This document shows, piece after piece, positions 45,347 to 56,360 of a stretch of DNA of 64,000 nucleotides (position 1 is its first letter; every line of letters starts with the position of its first letter). The position numbers and the translations under genes were made by a program. A model generated the notes under the pieces. The model searched no databases and was not told the DNA's origin. It saw nothing but the letters and a program-made list of their open reading frames with translations. The DNA is from Canna indica (Eukaryota > Streptophyta > Magnoliopsida > Zingiberales > Cannaceae): positions 31,588,501 to 31,652,500 of the forward strand of contig CP136894.1 of assembly GCA_034359265.1 (NCBI GenBank), given 5' to 3'.

Positions 45347-48312
45347 TGTAGTATCCTAGATATTTAAAATTTTTCCTCTTATGTGTGTTTGCCAGCCTAG
45401 CGGACTAGTTGATGGTCGAGCCGAGTCGACTCATGGTCTGGAGCGAGCTTGCGAGCTCAGGTAAGTAGGATTTGAATTTGTGAATTATATGAATTTATGA
45501 ATTTTAGGCTTGGGTAGTTGAAATTATTTAATTTGATGTTGTGTGTGCATAATTGTTAATTATGTTCATGTGAGTGTATTTAATTAGTTGCTTGTGATTT
45601 ATTAGAATAAGTTTAATTAAATTAATTAAGTCTATCGGTTTAGCCGGTTTGGTTGTGGCTTAAGGTGGATGCGGGTTTTGGATTAAGGTGTTGAAGGGGT
45701 TAGGGTTGAGGAGGGAGTATAAAATCCCCTCCTCATGGCTTGTGGCTCCTATTTTGGAGCCACCCAAAGAATTGAGAAAGGGAGCCAGCCGCCCAACCAC
45801 CCAGCTGACCAGCCTCCTTTCCTCTTCCCCTTGGAGCCGCTGCCGCCCACAGTCGAGCCGTAGCCAGCCGTAGCCAGCCGCTGCCAGCTTTCTCTTCTTC
45901 TCCTCCACCTATTCTCTTCCCTGTGGAGCCGAGCTGAGGGAGCCACTGCCTTGAGCTGAGCCGCCCCTCTCGCTTCTTCCCTTTCCCTTGGAGCCGGCGG
46001 CTTGGGAGGACCCGCCGCCTGCCCCTTCCTCTTTGGGGGTTGAGCCGCCGGATTTTGGAGCCAAAATCGAAGGTCGTAGATTGGATTTTCTTCTCCAATC
46101 TTTTTCCAAATTAAGGTGAGTGGTTTACCCTCTCTCTTCGGGATTTTAATCAGATTCCTGAAACCGTTCTTGACGGCTTGGTATTTATACTTTGTTCTTG
46201 ATTTATTCTTTGAGTTCTTGTCGTGTTTCTTGGAAATTGTGCTTGGGAGACCCGAATCTCTCCCCTATGGGGCTCAGTAGCCCTAAGGGTAAACCTAGGG
46301 ATGCTCGGCCAAGGGGGAAACCGGGGTCGCCCTCAATGTGTTGGATGAAAAGCCCGAATGAGTTTTCTTATTTTTCTTGATATGCAAATCTTGATCTATT
46401 CTCCTAATTTAGGATTCTTGATTGTGGATTTCTTGCTTAGAATTAAATCTGTGATTTTTTGGTAGAAATCATGTGGTAGGATTAAGATCTTGATGTTGAT
46501 GCTTTAGGGATTCTTGATCTTAATACTTGATTCTTGATCTAAGTGTTGTGCGTTCTTGTTAATCTTGATTAAAAGCATGATTTCTGTGAATTAATTCTTG
46601 TGATTAATATTCTATCATAATGATAATTTAGGGGTTAATTTATGTTAATTTTCGGATTTAATTCTATAGTATGCTGAAAATTGCATGTTGCTGGAATTGT
46701 ATGATGAGATGATGAATCTGTGCTGATTTTGGTTTGTTTGTTGTGGTGTGTGTATTTTTGTTAATATAGTCGTGTAACCTATCGTTTCGACCAGAAAATA
46801 TAGTTTGAAAACATAGGACACACTTTGGAGAAGACTAGATTCAGGTTAGACACATCAGTTCTGGCAGAACAGTAATCTAAAACAAAACCCTAATAATGGT
46901 GACCTAAATTTTAATTATATAATTAAAATTGGGTTAAGGGTGAGCATAATCAGTTATGAACCAACTTATAAAGTATTCATGAAATAAAACCACACAGGTT
47001 CATGACATTACAAGTCTAGGAGTTGGGGTCAGGTTTTGGAGTGTTAAGACACTTTCCAATAGGATCACCCCTAAGACACCGTAGGAGAGTCTTGACTTAG
47101 GTCATGTTGCGTCATATATTTAGGAATAGCGGAGAGGCTCGTGGAGGAGCCAGATTGCGGCCTAGGCTTGGGAGATTGAATGGCTAATTCCCAATTTGAG
47201 GAACAAGTTTGGTTGAGCAAATCCCGATTGTTCTGATTTGACCTCGTGGAATAAGTTCGGAGGGCCTACCCGATTATTCTCGAGGTGCTTTTAAAGGGGT
47301 AAGTTCGGATGGGTGAATCTCGATTACTCCTACGTTATTTATTTGAACAAGTTCAAAGGGCCTTTCCGATTGTTCTGGTTCAGCCTCGTGGGATAAGTTC
47401 GGAGGGCCTACCCGATTATCCCCGAGATGGTGTTAAGGAATAAGTTCGGAGGGTCTTTCCCGATTATTCCTGTGATATCCTTTAGGAGTAATTAAGTTCG
47501 GAGGGTCTTTCCCGATTACTCCTATGATATCTTAAAGGGGCAAGTTCGAACGAGCGAATCCCGATTGTCCCTACGCGTCTCGTCGAGCAAGTTCGGAGGG
47601 CATTTCCCGATTGCTCCTGAGTTTCTTGTACTAGGATAAGTTTGGAGGGCCTTCCCAATTATCCTAGTATGTGTTGTTGCCTTCGGGCATGGTAGGCTTT
47701 GGCCTGACGTACTCCACTTTGGAGGGTTAGATGCCTTGGGGCATATGTGTCCTATTGGCTTGTTAGCTAGTCACACCTACATGATATTGCCTCTTTAGAG
47801 ATAGATTTTATTCTTGTCATCTCTGTATTTTATTTATAAGGGTTGGTAAAATCGCTCGCTGAGTTCTTTGAACTCACCTGTTGTCGTTTGATTTTTCTTT
47901 TGCAAATCCTGACCGATGAGGTGGGCCGGAGCACTTGGCGCAGCTGGAGGGCAGAGGAGCCGCATGATCTCATAGCAGCCCTAGTTAGGGTCGTAGTCGA
48001 GTTCTTTGGTAGTAGTCATGCACTTGTATTAGCTTGATTTGGAGTTGTAGCCGTGAGGGCATTTATGTTATTTATTTCATATTTTATTGCATCTGAACTT
48101 TTGAACTGCAGAACTTAAAACGTTATTCTGCACTTTTTGTTTCCTTCGAGCTACTTGAATTAAACTTTGTTTTGTTTCGCTTTTCATTAAAATAAAACTT
48201 GTTATTTCTTTCTGTTATATTATTTGTTGAGTTGGCACGTGCATGGTTTAGGCTGCGGGCTATAGTCATGTATACCCTGGCCGGTCATGTGACCCTGAGT
48301 TGGCGCGTGACA
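45347..48312 (+). mobile_element. LTR3, gypsy TGTAATATCC family, 2,966 bp
   Basis: TGTAGTATCCTAGATATT...GTTGGCGCGTGACA, followed by a primer site and a second gag leader, so it is the 5' LTR of another family member inserted into, or recombined onto, the pol of the first copy after YVRDES. It has a TATA box at 45718-45724 and an AAGTTCGG minisatellite at 47190-47670. It is longer than LTR1 and LTR2, mainly through extra GAGCCG repeats at 45780-46060. Confidence 0.87.
47190..47670 (+). repeat. Minisatellite inside LTR3
   Basis: Nine or ten units with core AAGTTCGGAGGGCCTACCCG or AAGTTCGGAGGGTCTTTCCC and CGATTATTCC or CGATTGTTC. Same family as 35985-36415, but most units have GAGGG instead of GACGGG. 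Confidence 0.85.
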
Positions 48313-48316
48313 ATGT

Positions 48317-48328
48317 TGGTATCAGAGC
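48317..48328 (+). promoter_or_regulatory. Primer-binding site of the LTR3 element
   Basis: TGGTATCAGAGC four bases after the LTR3 end. The downstream leader (GTATAGGGCATTGCTAGC) matches 37016-37050. Confidence 0.85.
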
Positions 48329-48525
48329 ATGTGGTTCGGTCTGACTACGACCTAGAGTTGTCACCGTATAGGGCATTGCTAGCGTGTTAGTATACGGTAG
48401 GGGTATGTTATGAGATCAATGGGCTAAGTCTGCACCTCAGCGCGACTTGTGGTTAAGTTACTTAACGACTTAGGGTGAATTAAATTATTTGATTATGATT
48501 TATTTTTTTTTGTGATTCCAGATTC

Positions 48526-49660
48526 ATGCAGGCCTTGATGCTGCCAGGAGCGGTAGTGACAGCAACTCTACTGAGCACCAAGGCTGAGGCTGAGGCCGGG
48601 GCCGGGGCCGTGGGAGACCGCCGCAGGCCCGGGAGGAACTGGGACAGTCCCATGGTAGCACTGCTTGAGGCCGTGAATGGCCATGTGCTAGAGAGTGCAC
48701 CATTTTTGGGGGCTATCTTTGTATGGGTGCTTGGATTAGAGATCCTTGCCAAGTTTGCTTAGTATCTTGAATGATTCATTGGGTCTCGTCATATAGTTAA
48801 ATATTCATGGTGCAGTTTGGTTAGGGTGGCCCTAGGGATCCTAGGGGGGCGGTTAATAGAGACCTACGGAAGGGATCTGTAGGGGTTGGCTGATGATAAA
48901 TTTCCCCTATGGCTAAAATTTTGAATTGATTGGAAGATCTTTCACTTAGATTTCAGGAAATATAAATTATGGGTGTAGAGCGACCTTATGCTTAAGTGTC
49001 ATGATTATGTGCGACCAAAGTTGAGCAGGACCTAGAGCGGTTTCGCTCTGAGGCATGTTTTGGGTGCGGACAGGTTGGACATTTTAGGAATGATTGTCCT
49101 GGTAAGGGCAGTCAGCAGCTTGATCAGACCGGAGGAAAGACACTAATGTCAGTGGGTTCCGTAGCTCAAAGAGGTCAGACTCAGGGAGGAGGCAACGAGC
49201 TAGTGGTCCAGAGAGGCCTGCTACACGAGTGTTTGCTATGAACCAAGAGGGTGCTAAGGCGTCCAGGGTTGTGGTGTCAGGTAATATTGTTGTTGGGTCA
49301 GCCATTACATATGTTTTGTTTGATCCGGGTGCTATGCACTCTTTTGTATCTGCTATGTTTACTGCTAAGTTGGTAGGGGAACCGTCTATGCTTGAATTGC
49401 CTTTTGTGGTGTCTACGCCTACGGGCGTTTCTGTGATGGCAGAGACAATCTTTCAAAGTTGCAATGTTGTCATTTGTGGGCATGTGTTGGTAGCCGACTT
49501 GACACTCCTGCCGATACTGGAGCTTGGTGTAATTTTGGGCATGGACAGGTTGGCGGATCATTTCGCCTCAGTGGACTGCAGGGCTAAGACTGTGACCTTC
49601 AGTAAGTCCGGGTTGTTCCAGTTTACCTTCTAGGGTGAGGGAAAGAGAGAGTCGTTGATG
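48526..49660 (+). pseudogene. Gag-protease fragment of the LTR3 gypsy element
   Basis: The ATG at 48526 corresponds to the Gag start at 38767. Most of Gag is deleted (unrelated sequence at about 48770-49000). A zinc knuckle CFGCGQVGHFRNDCP appears at about 49055, followed by the protease with YVLFDPGAMHSFVSAMF (about 49310) and VILGMDRLADHFASVDC (about 49530). The coding sequence stops inside the linker to RT (GEGKRESLM) at 49660, where the 290-bp satellite resumes. RT and beyond are absent. Confidence 0.8.
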
Positions 49661-50170
49661 GAATTTTCATGGGGCATGCTATAAATTTTTAAAATTCATT
49701 ATATAATTTATTTTTGTAATTAAACACTTTAAAAAAACACTAAAAATATGCAACGATATCCGATGAGTATACTGTTAATTTTAGAAAATGTCTAAGAAAT
49801 TCATGGTTCCAACGAACCTAATTAATATAATCGAAAATAGAGTTAAATTGAGCACGAAAAAAGTTGTGAAAGAAGTATCGGGTTTGGAAAAATATAACTA
49901 ATTCATACAAAGTTCGTTTTCAGCAAATTTCATATTATTGGAACCAGTTTGAAGAGTAGAGTTTTCATGGGGCTTGTTGCAAAATTTTAAAATTCATTAT
50001 ATAATTTATTTTTTCAGCTAAACACTTTGAAGATGCACTAAAAATATGCAATGACCAGTATAAAAATATTTCAAAGAATCTAACATAATTAAAAACAAAG
50101 TTAAAATAAGGTCGAAGTTTTTTTTGAAAAAAATATCAAATTTAGAAAATCATAACTAATTAGGAAAATA
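49661..50170. repeat. Tandem satellite, about 290-bp unit, right block
   Basis: The satellite of 33861-34452 resumes with GAATTTTCATGGGGC at 49661; the next TTTTCATGGGGC follows at 49962 (period 298). The last unit is incomplete and ends near 50160. Confidence 0.82.
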
Positions 50171-51410
50171 CCTGTACTTTTTAAAAGCACTCAAGATTAA
50201 TTAAAGCTCTCGCAATCGAAGCTAACAAAAGACCAGTAAATTAAAGCACCTATAACAACAAAACAATTACAACAGAGTCATCTCGTCTATTTCTACTTGG
50301 TCAGATATCAGTAGATGACAAGTAAATATTGATGAGTTTCTTTCATGAAGCAATACATTATACATAATAAGTTAACTCCATATTACCTAGATGTTGTTGA
50401 CAACAAAAAAAGAAGAAAAATCTGAAGTAAAATTCTACTTTTTTTATATTATTTCAGAAAGCAAGCAATTGTTCGAATTCCACGCAATATATCAATCAGT
50501 GAACATTGCCTATGACCTCAATGCAGCACCATCGAGGAAAGCTTCCTCCTCTCGCTCTCTTACTAAACTAATGGTCACTCATCTTCACCACCTTATCCAC
50601 CTCCTCTTCCAATAGCTAGCTTCTACTAATCTCTCCTCCCTTGTACTCCTCACTTGGACATGTTGAATGATCACAGTCACAACACAGCCGCCACTTCCAG
50701 AAGTCCCCGTCGACAGCGCCGAGTTCCACGACATCCACCCGTTAGCTCCCCATTCTCACCCCAGCCGCGATCGCCGCAGGGACCTCAGGGAGGGCGGCAA
50801 CCAATGATCATCGTCCCTCTTAGTGGGGAGCGATGCCGTCAGCGAGGCTGGCTTCACGACTATGAGCAAGGAGTTCAATGCCATGGTTGCCGTGGGCTCC
50901 ACCTTGCAACGCCAACGGTAGCGGCATCACCGCCAACGCCGACAACCAGAGAGAGCTGATGTGGATCGGGAAGGACGAGCTGGAGGACGAAGGCGAGGGA
51001 GCGGGGGCCGGGGGACAAACGACATAGGAAGGGATGGAGGAGAGCTTTGGCTGGGTCATCGACGACGGCGGCGCTGGCCGCTACTGAGTCTCGCAGTAGC
51101 TCATCGCCTAGGACGCTCCCCAATCGAGAGAGAGAGGCAGGACCCACTCTTTAATATTAAAAAGGTAAGACCTAGTTTTAATAATACGAGAGATGATGTG
51201 GTCATTGAGGTTAATAACAAAATAAAAAAGTTTTTTATACAGGTCATTATGTCACGTCATCAATTTAACGGGGCAATCGACGAAAATTAGACGATATGCC
51301 ACAATTGAAATAAATATCTTAGTACATATATACAAATGAAACAAATGAAAGTACAGCCCACAATTGAGACAAATATCAAAGTACATACTATATTTAGGTA
51401 TTTTTCTAAA
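50163..51410 (+). mobile_element. Possible Pack-MULE-like segment
   Basis: The ends GGAAAATACCTGTACTTT (50163) and, reversed, GAAAAATACCTAAATATAG near 51405 form a short imperfect inverted repeat. AACGGGGC and TGACGTGACAT motifs occur inside the right end, as in many plant MULE termini. It encloses a remorin-like coding piece. I could not find a convincing 9-bp duplication, so the class and ends are tentative. Confidence 0.35.
50680..51015 (+). pseudogene. Remorin-family gene fragment
   Basis: In the frame that follows LPEVPVDSAEFHDIHPLAPH (about 50693) come AVSEAGFTTMSKEFNAMVAV (about 50830) and, after frameshifts, RELMWIGKDELEDEGEGAG (about 50950). The EFHDIHP...TTMSxEFNAMV...IGxDELE order is that of long-N-terminus plant remorins, which act at the plasma membrane. 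The conserved C-terminal remorin coiled coil is absent. Several frameshifts and a stop make it non-functional. The match is recalled, not searched. Confidence 0.55.
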
Positions 51411-51520
51411 AAAATTAAAAATTTAAAAATTTAAAAATAAAAAAATAAAAAAATTAAAAAAATTAAAAAAATTTAAAATTTAAAAACTAAAAAAATTTTA
51501 AAAATTTCAAAATTAAAATT
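51411..51520. repeat. Low-complexity A/T run
   Basis: A run of AAAATTT/AAAAATA words with almost no G or C (51405-51515). It gives no coding or binding signal. Confidence 0.8.
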
Positions 51521-52930
51521 TTCTGTCTATAATTACACCTACTTAAGTTCTTCAAATACTAAAATAACATGTATGTTAAGTCTTAATTTACAGCAGAAAA
51601 TCTTAATTAACATATGTAAATCCTAATATAAAAGTAGAAAATCTTAATTAACATACTAAGATAACATAAACACATGTCACTTCCTAAGATTTATTGTTTC
51701 AAGTAAACAAAATGAATGGGATCAAAGAAAAAATTAAGCATGTGAAATTGGCCGTAAGTAATAAATTTGACAAGGAATTAAATGGATAGTAAGCAATAGT
51801 ATAATCAAAGTAGAAAAACAAGCTTGTAATTAGAATCACATTACAATTTTGATAATACTTAACAATCAATGTATGTTCTATTAGTTCAACACAATATATG
51901 GCACTTAAATGAGCTGATTTAAATGTTAATATGCAACTCTATTAGAATCAACCATTTTAGATAACTAAACAACTCTAGCAGACTAGGAAAAAAAAATCAC
52001 ATTACACCACCTGTGCCATGCAACAAACAGTTTCCTATCCTGCCTCCATCCTGCAATAGTATTGAGTCAAGATGTTAACTCTTCAAATACAGGTAAATTG
52101 TTATAAAATGAAATGTTTTCCTTTTACCCCCTCTTCTATATTTGTAGAATAGGTGATTATGATCTTGTTAGATTAAATTGACTTCCTATGACATGAAAAT
52201 AAAAATAAAAATAAAAACATAGGATTTTCTACCCTATGCAAAATTGCAAAATTGTATTGTGCCATGTAGAAATTAAAGCTATTTCCCAACTTGTGGGGCA
52301 AAAGTTCCTCTGTTCCAAATCTTAAACTAATAATGTCAAGTAGAGAACTCACATTGGAATAAATTGCCAACAAGAGGAATCCAATCATATGTACTTAAGC
52401 ACAATAGCCATTACTAGATATAAAGCAGTATTTGAAGATATTTTGTTTTAATCATAGGAAGAACAACATAGACAACGAAAATCAAAGTTCTAAACAGAAA
52501 CAATTCACCTATGGTAATAGGACAAATCAAATCTATCATCATAGTAGGTATTCATTATTTAAATCTTGAAGTAGGTTGAAGTAGGTTGGCAAACATTATA
52601 ATCACATTCATATACAGACTTATGTATTGAATTCAGTCACAAGCATATTATCTATGCAAAGTTTAACAATATCTGTTTGTCACACAATTTAAATCTTGTT
52701 TGTCAACAACATGCTATTAGCCTATTAAGTATTAACTATGTGAGTGTGCTGACTGTAAGTAAACGGATGGTTTCTCACAACCTGACTAGTGAAAGGCCTG
52801 TTCCGAGCTCAATTGACATTCCACGTCCCCAGAGTTTCCAGATCAGAAGCATTAATCTCATAAGGCAGATGTTGCTAAGTAATTGCATATATGGTTAGAG
52901 ACCAATCATTATCAAATGAATCTGAAATCA
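51521..52930. other. About 1.4 kb without a recognised gene
   Basis: AT-rich, intron-like sequence. The only coding-like piece is 52785-52880, reading RPVPSSIDIPRPQSFQIRSI before a stop; it is too short to assign. Confidence 0.45.
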
Positions 52931-53210
52931 AAGTGTATAAGAAATTTGAGCATGGAAAATGGAGGAAGAATCTAGAAGGAGATCTGAGGAGTAATAACTA
53001 GTAGAAGGGTATAGTAGTCATTTTAATTGTAATAGAGAGCAGTTACAGATGTATTCTTTAATAGGCATATAAATAGAGGAAAGTTTTTGTAACAGAACAA
53101 CTTTTGAATCTCAATAATGAATTCCTTCCTTTCCTCTTCCTCGTCTCTTTCTCCTCCTACTCGTCTCCTTCTCTTCTCCTCTCCTTCTAAACACCAAATC
53201 TCATCACCCC
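52931..53210 (+). promoter_or_regulatory. Probable 5' LTR promoter region of the last gypsy element
   Basis: A TATAAATA box at 53068-53075 is followed by AATCTCAATAATGAATTCC (polyadenylation-like) and a CT-rich stretch with TCTCCTTCTC, a common U3-R-U5 layout of small plant gypsy LTRs, about 330 bp before Gag coding. LTR ends and the primer site are not clear, so exact borders are not given. Confidence 0.45.
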
Positions 53211-53409
53211 AGCAACATAGGCAGAAAGAAGACAAAAGACCTGCTCCAACTTGGATTGGAGGAGGTCTACTACCAAACATCTCCAGGTACTTCTAGACCA
53301 AACATCTCCAGGCCGACTGCAACCTGGAGAAGAATTGGGAGCCACTGGGTCCTAAAATTCAAATGAAACAAGATTATTACCCACTCCAAAGGAGCGGGAA
53401 TTCAGATCC

Positions 53410-54162
53410 TTGAAACTGCCATCCCTTAAGGATCCTGTTCCGATCAAAGGAGTGGATGGGAGGCCTATAGCAGATGGTTCGTTGAAGATGGCAGAAAAAG
53501 GGAGGAATTCATGGGAGGGAAACTACATGCGGATCATAGAAGAAACTTCTCCTAACCCTTGTCTCCTTCCTAAGTATGTCAAATTGGATTTCCCCAAGTT
53601 TGATGGCATGGGGGATCCATTGGCATGGTTGTGTAGGTGCGAAAACTTCTCCCAACACCAACAAGTGGCGGAAGAATTAAGGGTGACTTTGGCATCTTTC
53701 CATTTGGAAGATGAGGCTCAGATTTGGTTCTTTAAAGTGAGATAAAACAAACCTGACTTAACATGGGAAGAGTTTAAAAATATTTGACATCTCAAGTTTG
53801 GGCCTCCAGTTCTAGGAAGTAGGTTGGGAGAACTTGCTAAGCTGAGACAAACAGAGAATGTATCAGATTATCAGTGTAGATTCGAGCTTCTTCTCTCTAG
53901 AGCTGGGAATTTGACTGAACCTCAAGAAATGGAAATCTTCATCAGTGGGCTGCAACCTGAATTGCAAATTGAGGTGGAAACTCATCGACCTAAAGATTTG
54001 CTAGATGCAATGTGTTTGGCAAGATTATATGAAAGAAGAGGTCCTGCACCCCGTGTAGGAAATACCAAACCTGCTAATAATAATTACAAAGGCCCTGCAA
54101 CTCAGTCGGCTCCCACTTTCAAAAGGTTAACTACTACTGAAATAGCTGAACGAAGAGTAAAG
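53410..54162 (+). pseudogene. Ty3/gypsy gag, first part, split by CACTA-D
   Basis: Retrotransposon Gag capsid-type protein. Visible parts are VKLDFPKFDGMGDPLAWL, VTLASFHLEDEAQIWFFKV and LSRAGNLTEPQEMEIFISGL, then a linker LYERRGPAPRVG. In-frame stops at 53743-53745 (TAA) and near 53786 (TGA) break it. The reading frame continues exactly across the CACTA-D insertion: Lys codon AAG at 54160-54162 is the target-site copy, and coding resumes at 61062 with the zinc knuckle. The starting Met is not certain; the frame is open upstream of 53410. Confidence 0.85.
54160..54162. repeat. CACTA-D target-site duplication AAG, left copy
   Basis: AAG precedes CACTACTAGAAA and is repeated at 61062-61064. Confidence 0.95.
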
Positions 54163-54175
54163 CACTACTAGAAAA

Positions 54176-54480
54176 ATGGGCATCAGCAACGGCTGATGCC
54201 GTTGCTGAGCCGTTGCTGAAGAGCATCAGCAACGGCGGAGCCGTTGCAATAGAGCCGTGACAGAAACTTGCGTTGCTGATAACTTAGCGACGTTTCAGCA
54301 ACGGCCGCTCGGGCCGTCGCTAAAAATATTATCAGCAACGGACATGGAGCCATTGCTGATAACATTAATAGCAACGGTCGCTGAGTCCATAGCAACACCG
54401 TTAGTAAAAGCCCGTCGCTAAGCCGTTGCTGTAGGTCATCAGCAACGGCTTTCCCACGGACGGCCGTGGGAAAACCGTTC
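54176..54480. repeat. CACTA-D left subterminal repeats
   Basis: About twelve copies of CAGCAACGGC or GCCGTTGCTG in both orientations, spaced 10-35 bp, start 13 bp inside the terminus. Expected binding sites for the TnpA-like protein. Confidence 0.9.
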
Positions 54481-54778
54481 CTGATGATGTGAACTTGGTA
54501 ACGAAAAAATTTAAAATTTAAAATTTCCATTGATACATTGATACATAATCAGATACATAACTCACACACCCATACACTCATACACACATTCATTCACACA
54601 TCACAAACACACCAAGATATACATCAAAACAATTATATTTATATTGATAATTATCCACGATAGTATAAAAATAATTCAAATGCAAAATTGAAGTATCAAT
54701 ATCTAAGTAACAAAGTCAATATAAATTAAACAAGTTCAATATCTCAGTAACAAAGTCAATATAAACAAAATCTCACGA

Positions 54779-56291
54779 TCACGATGGAGGATGGCCTGGA
54801 TCATATGGCGGGGTCTGGAGTGCTTGAGTGTACACCGGCGTGGACTGACTCGAGGACGATGGATGAGATGATGCCGAAGAGATGCCTGCTTCGGGATGAC
54901 CTGACATGTTGCGTAGCATAGCATGCATCTCCGCCATCATCTGACTCTGACGCGCGACCGTCTCCTCTAGAGTCCTTATTCTGCTACTATGATCATAACT
55001 AGATCTAGAGGTGGACGGCCGCTCACCAGCGACCGGAGGGGTCGGTGCCCCAAGTGGCCCTAGCACGACTCGCGCATGACCACTATCTGCGAAGCCATAT
55101 ACGCGGCCATGGTCCCAGCCACCTGCGGCCTCGACCCACGATGCTGCGTCAAAGTCCTCGGGGGTACCCCCGCGCTGTACCACCGTCTGGCTGTACGTCT
55201 CCTACTCGAGTTTGATTTTTTATTTAATATTTATCATAATACTTAAATTATAAATATATAATGAATAATTTAAACAAATATATAATTACCACAATGTATG
55301 CAGCGCGGTTGTGGATGTACTCCCCCGTCCCATGTTTTCGACGGTGAGTCCGCTCAAACACCGCCATCGGGGAGGGTCGCTGGACAGTCCCGTCATCCGA
55401 CACCGTCGTCTACATTTACAAAACAAATACATTAATTAGTACACATAGTAACAAATAAAATATATAATTAAAAGATATACTTACCATACGGTTCGCGTGC
55501 ACTGCAAATGCAACAGAGCCGCCGGTGTGACGCGCTGCTCCCCCCGACATGCGATTTCTAGCCGCATTCCGAGAAACCTCCTGCCATCGATCCGTCGACA
55601 ATATTCCCACGAGCTGGTCCCATATATCCGGAGTAATCCAATCGGGGCCGTATCCCCGAGTCTCCGCGATGTTAGTGGTCCCAGCTCGGGCCATCGCCTG
55701 GGACCGAGCCTGCCCCAGCTGCCCGTTGTACCTTGCCCGGCCGGAAATAGCCTCCCAGGCAGCGTAAATGAAGGGCCTCTGGTCCTCGGCCCATGTATAG
55801 CGAGCCTGCAAAATAATAATATCAGTACCAATATTAATCATCATGCATGTAAAAATAATAATAATACGTGCCTCAAACTCGCGCCATAACATGTCGACGT
55901 GCTCGCTAGGCACGTGAGACCACGTAGGCCATGCCCCGTGCATGTATCGTCGAATAGTAGAAGAAATGCTCCTCGGCACTTCTTCTTGCTCGAACCTGCA
56001 CAACAAAAATAAATTTTAATATTATATTATGATATAATGAATTTGTAATGATTCATAATTCATGATATATTACCGCTCCCCAATCACGCTAATCAATCTA
56101 CGTGACTCTGTGGCTGGTGGAGGCTGCCACCTGTTCGGCCCACGTGGCCGCCTGCGTCTGGATGTACTAGCCTCGGCAGTATCATCCGCATGAGGATCAA
56201 CAACGGGAGGATCAGCAGCTTGAGTAAGTGCTAGAGTCTCACCGATCGGAGACTCCGAAGCTCTCCTGCGTCAATAACCACGACCAGACAT
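54779..56291 (-). pseudogene. CACTA-D tnpA-like (Ptta/En/Spm, Transposase_24) gene, five exons, one stop
   Basis: Predicted exons on the minus strand: 56291-56074, 55995-55872, 55805-55485, 55409-55290, 55201-54779, giving about 401 residues. Introns are GT-AG except the second, which keeps frame only as a GC-AG intron (GAG|GCACGT...TTGCAG). Conserved pieces: PTWSHVPSEHVDMLWREFEA, YTWAEDQRPF, WITPDIWDQLV and SGGAARHTGGSVAFAVHANR, the last being the most typical motif of this family. The C-terminus has a coiled coil (RIRTLEETVARQSQMMAEMH) and a Ser/Pro-rich tail. Codon 7 is TGA (56271-56273), a CGA-to-TGA change by appearance. The protein would bind the subterminal repeats. Confidence 0.78.
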
Positions 56292-56360
56292 ATCTGTCGA
56301 ACAAACATATAATCAGATTATTGTATAAATAGTAGAGATATATTTAATAAAATATATACT

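Noticed and set aside
45660..46109. Several overlapping Arg/Gly/Ser-rich minus-strand frames in LTR3
   Set aside because: They are products of GAGCCG-type repeats in the LTR leader; no homology or start context.
55481..55889. Alternative frames over the tnpA-like exons
   Set aside because: Conserved transposase motifs are in the minus frame 55416-56006 only.
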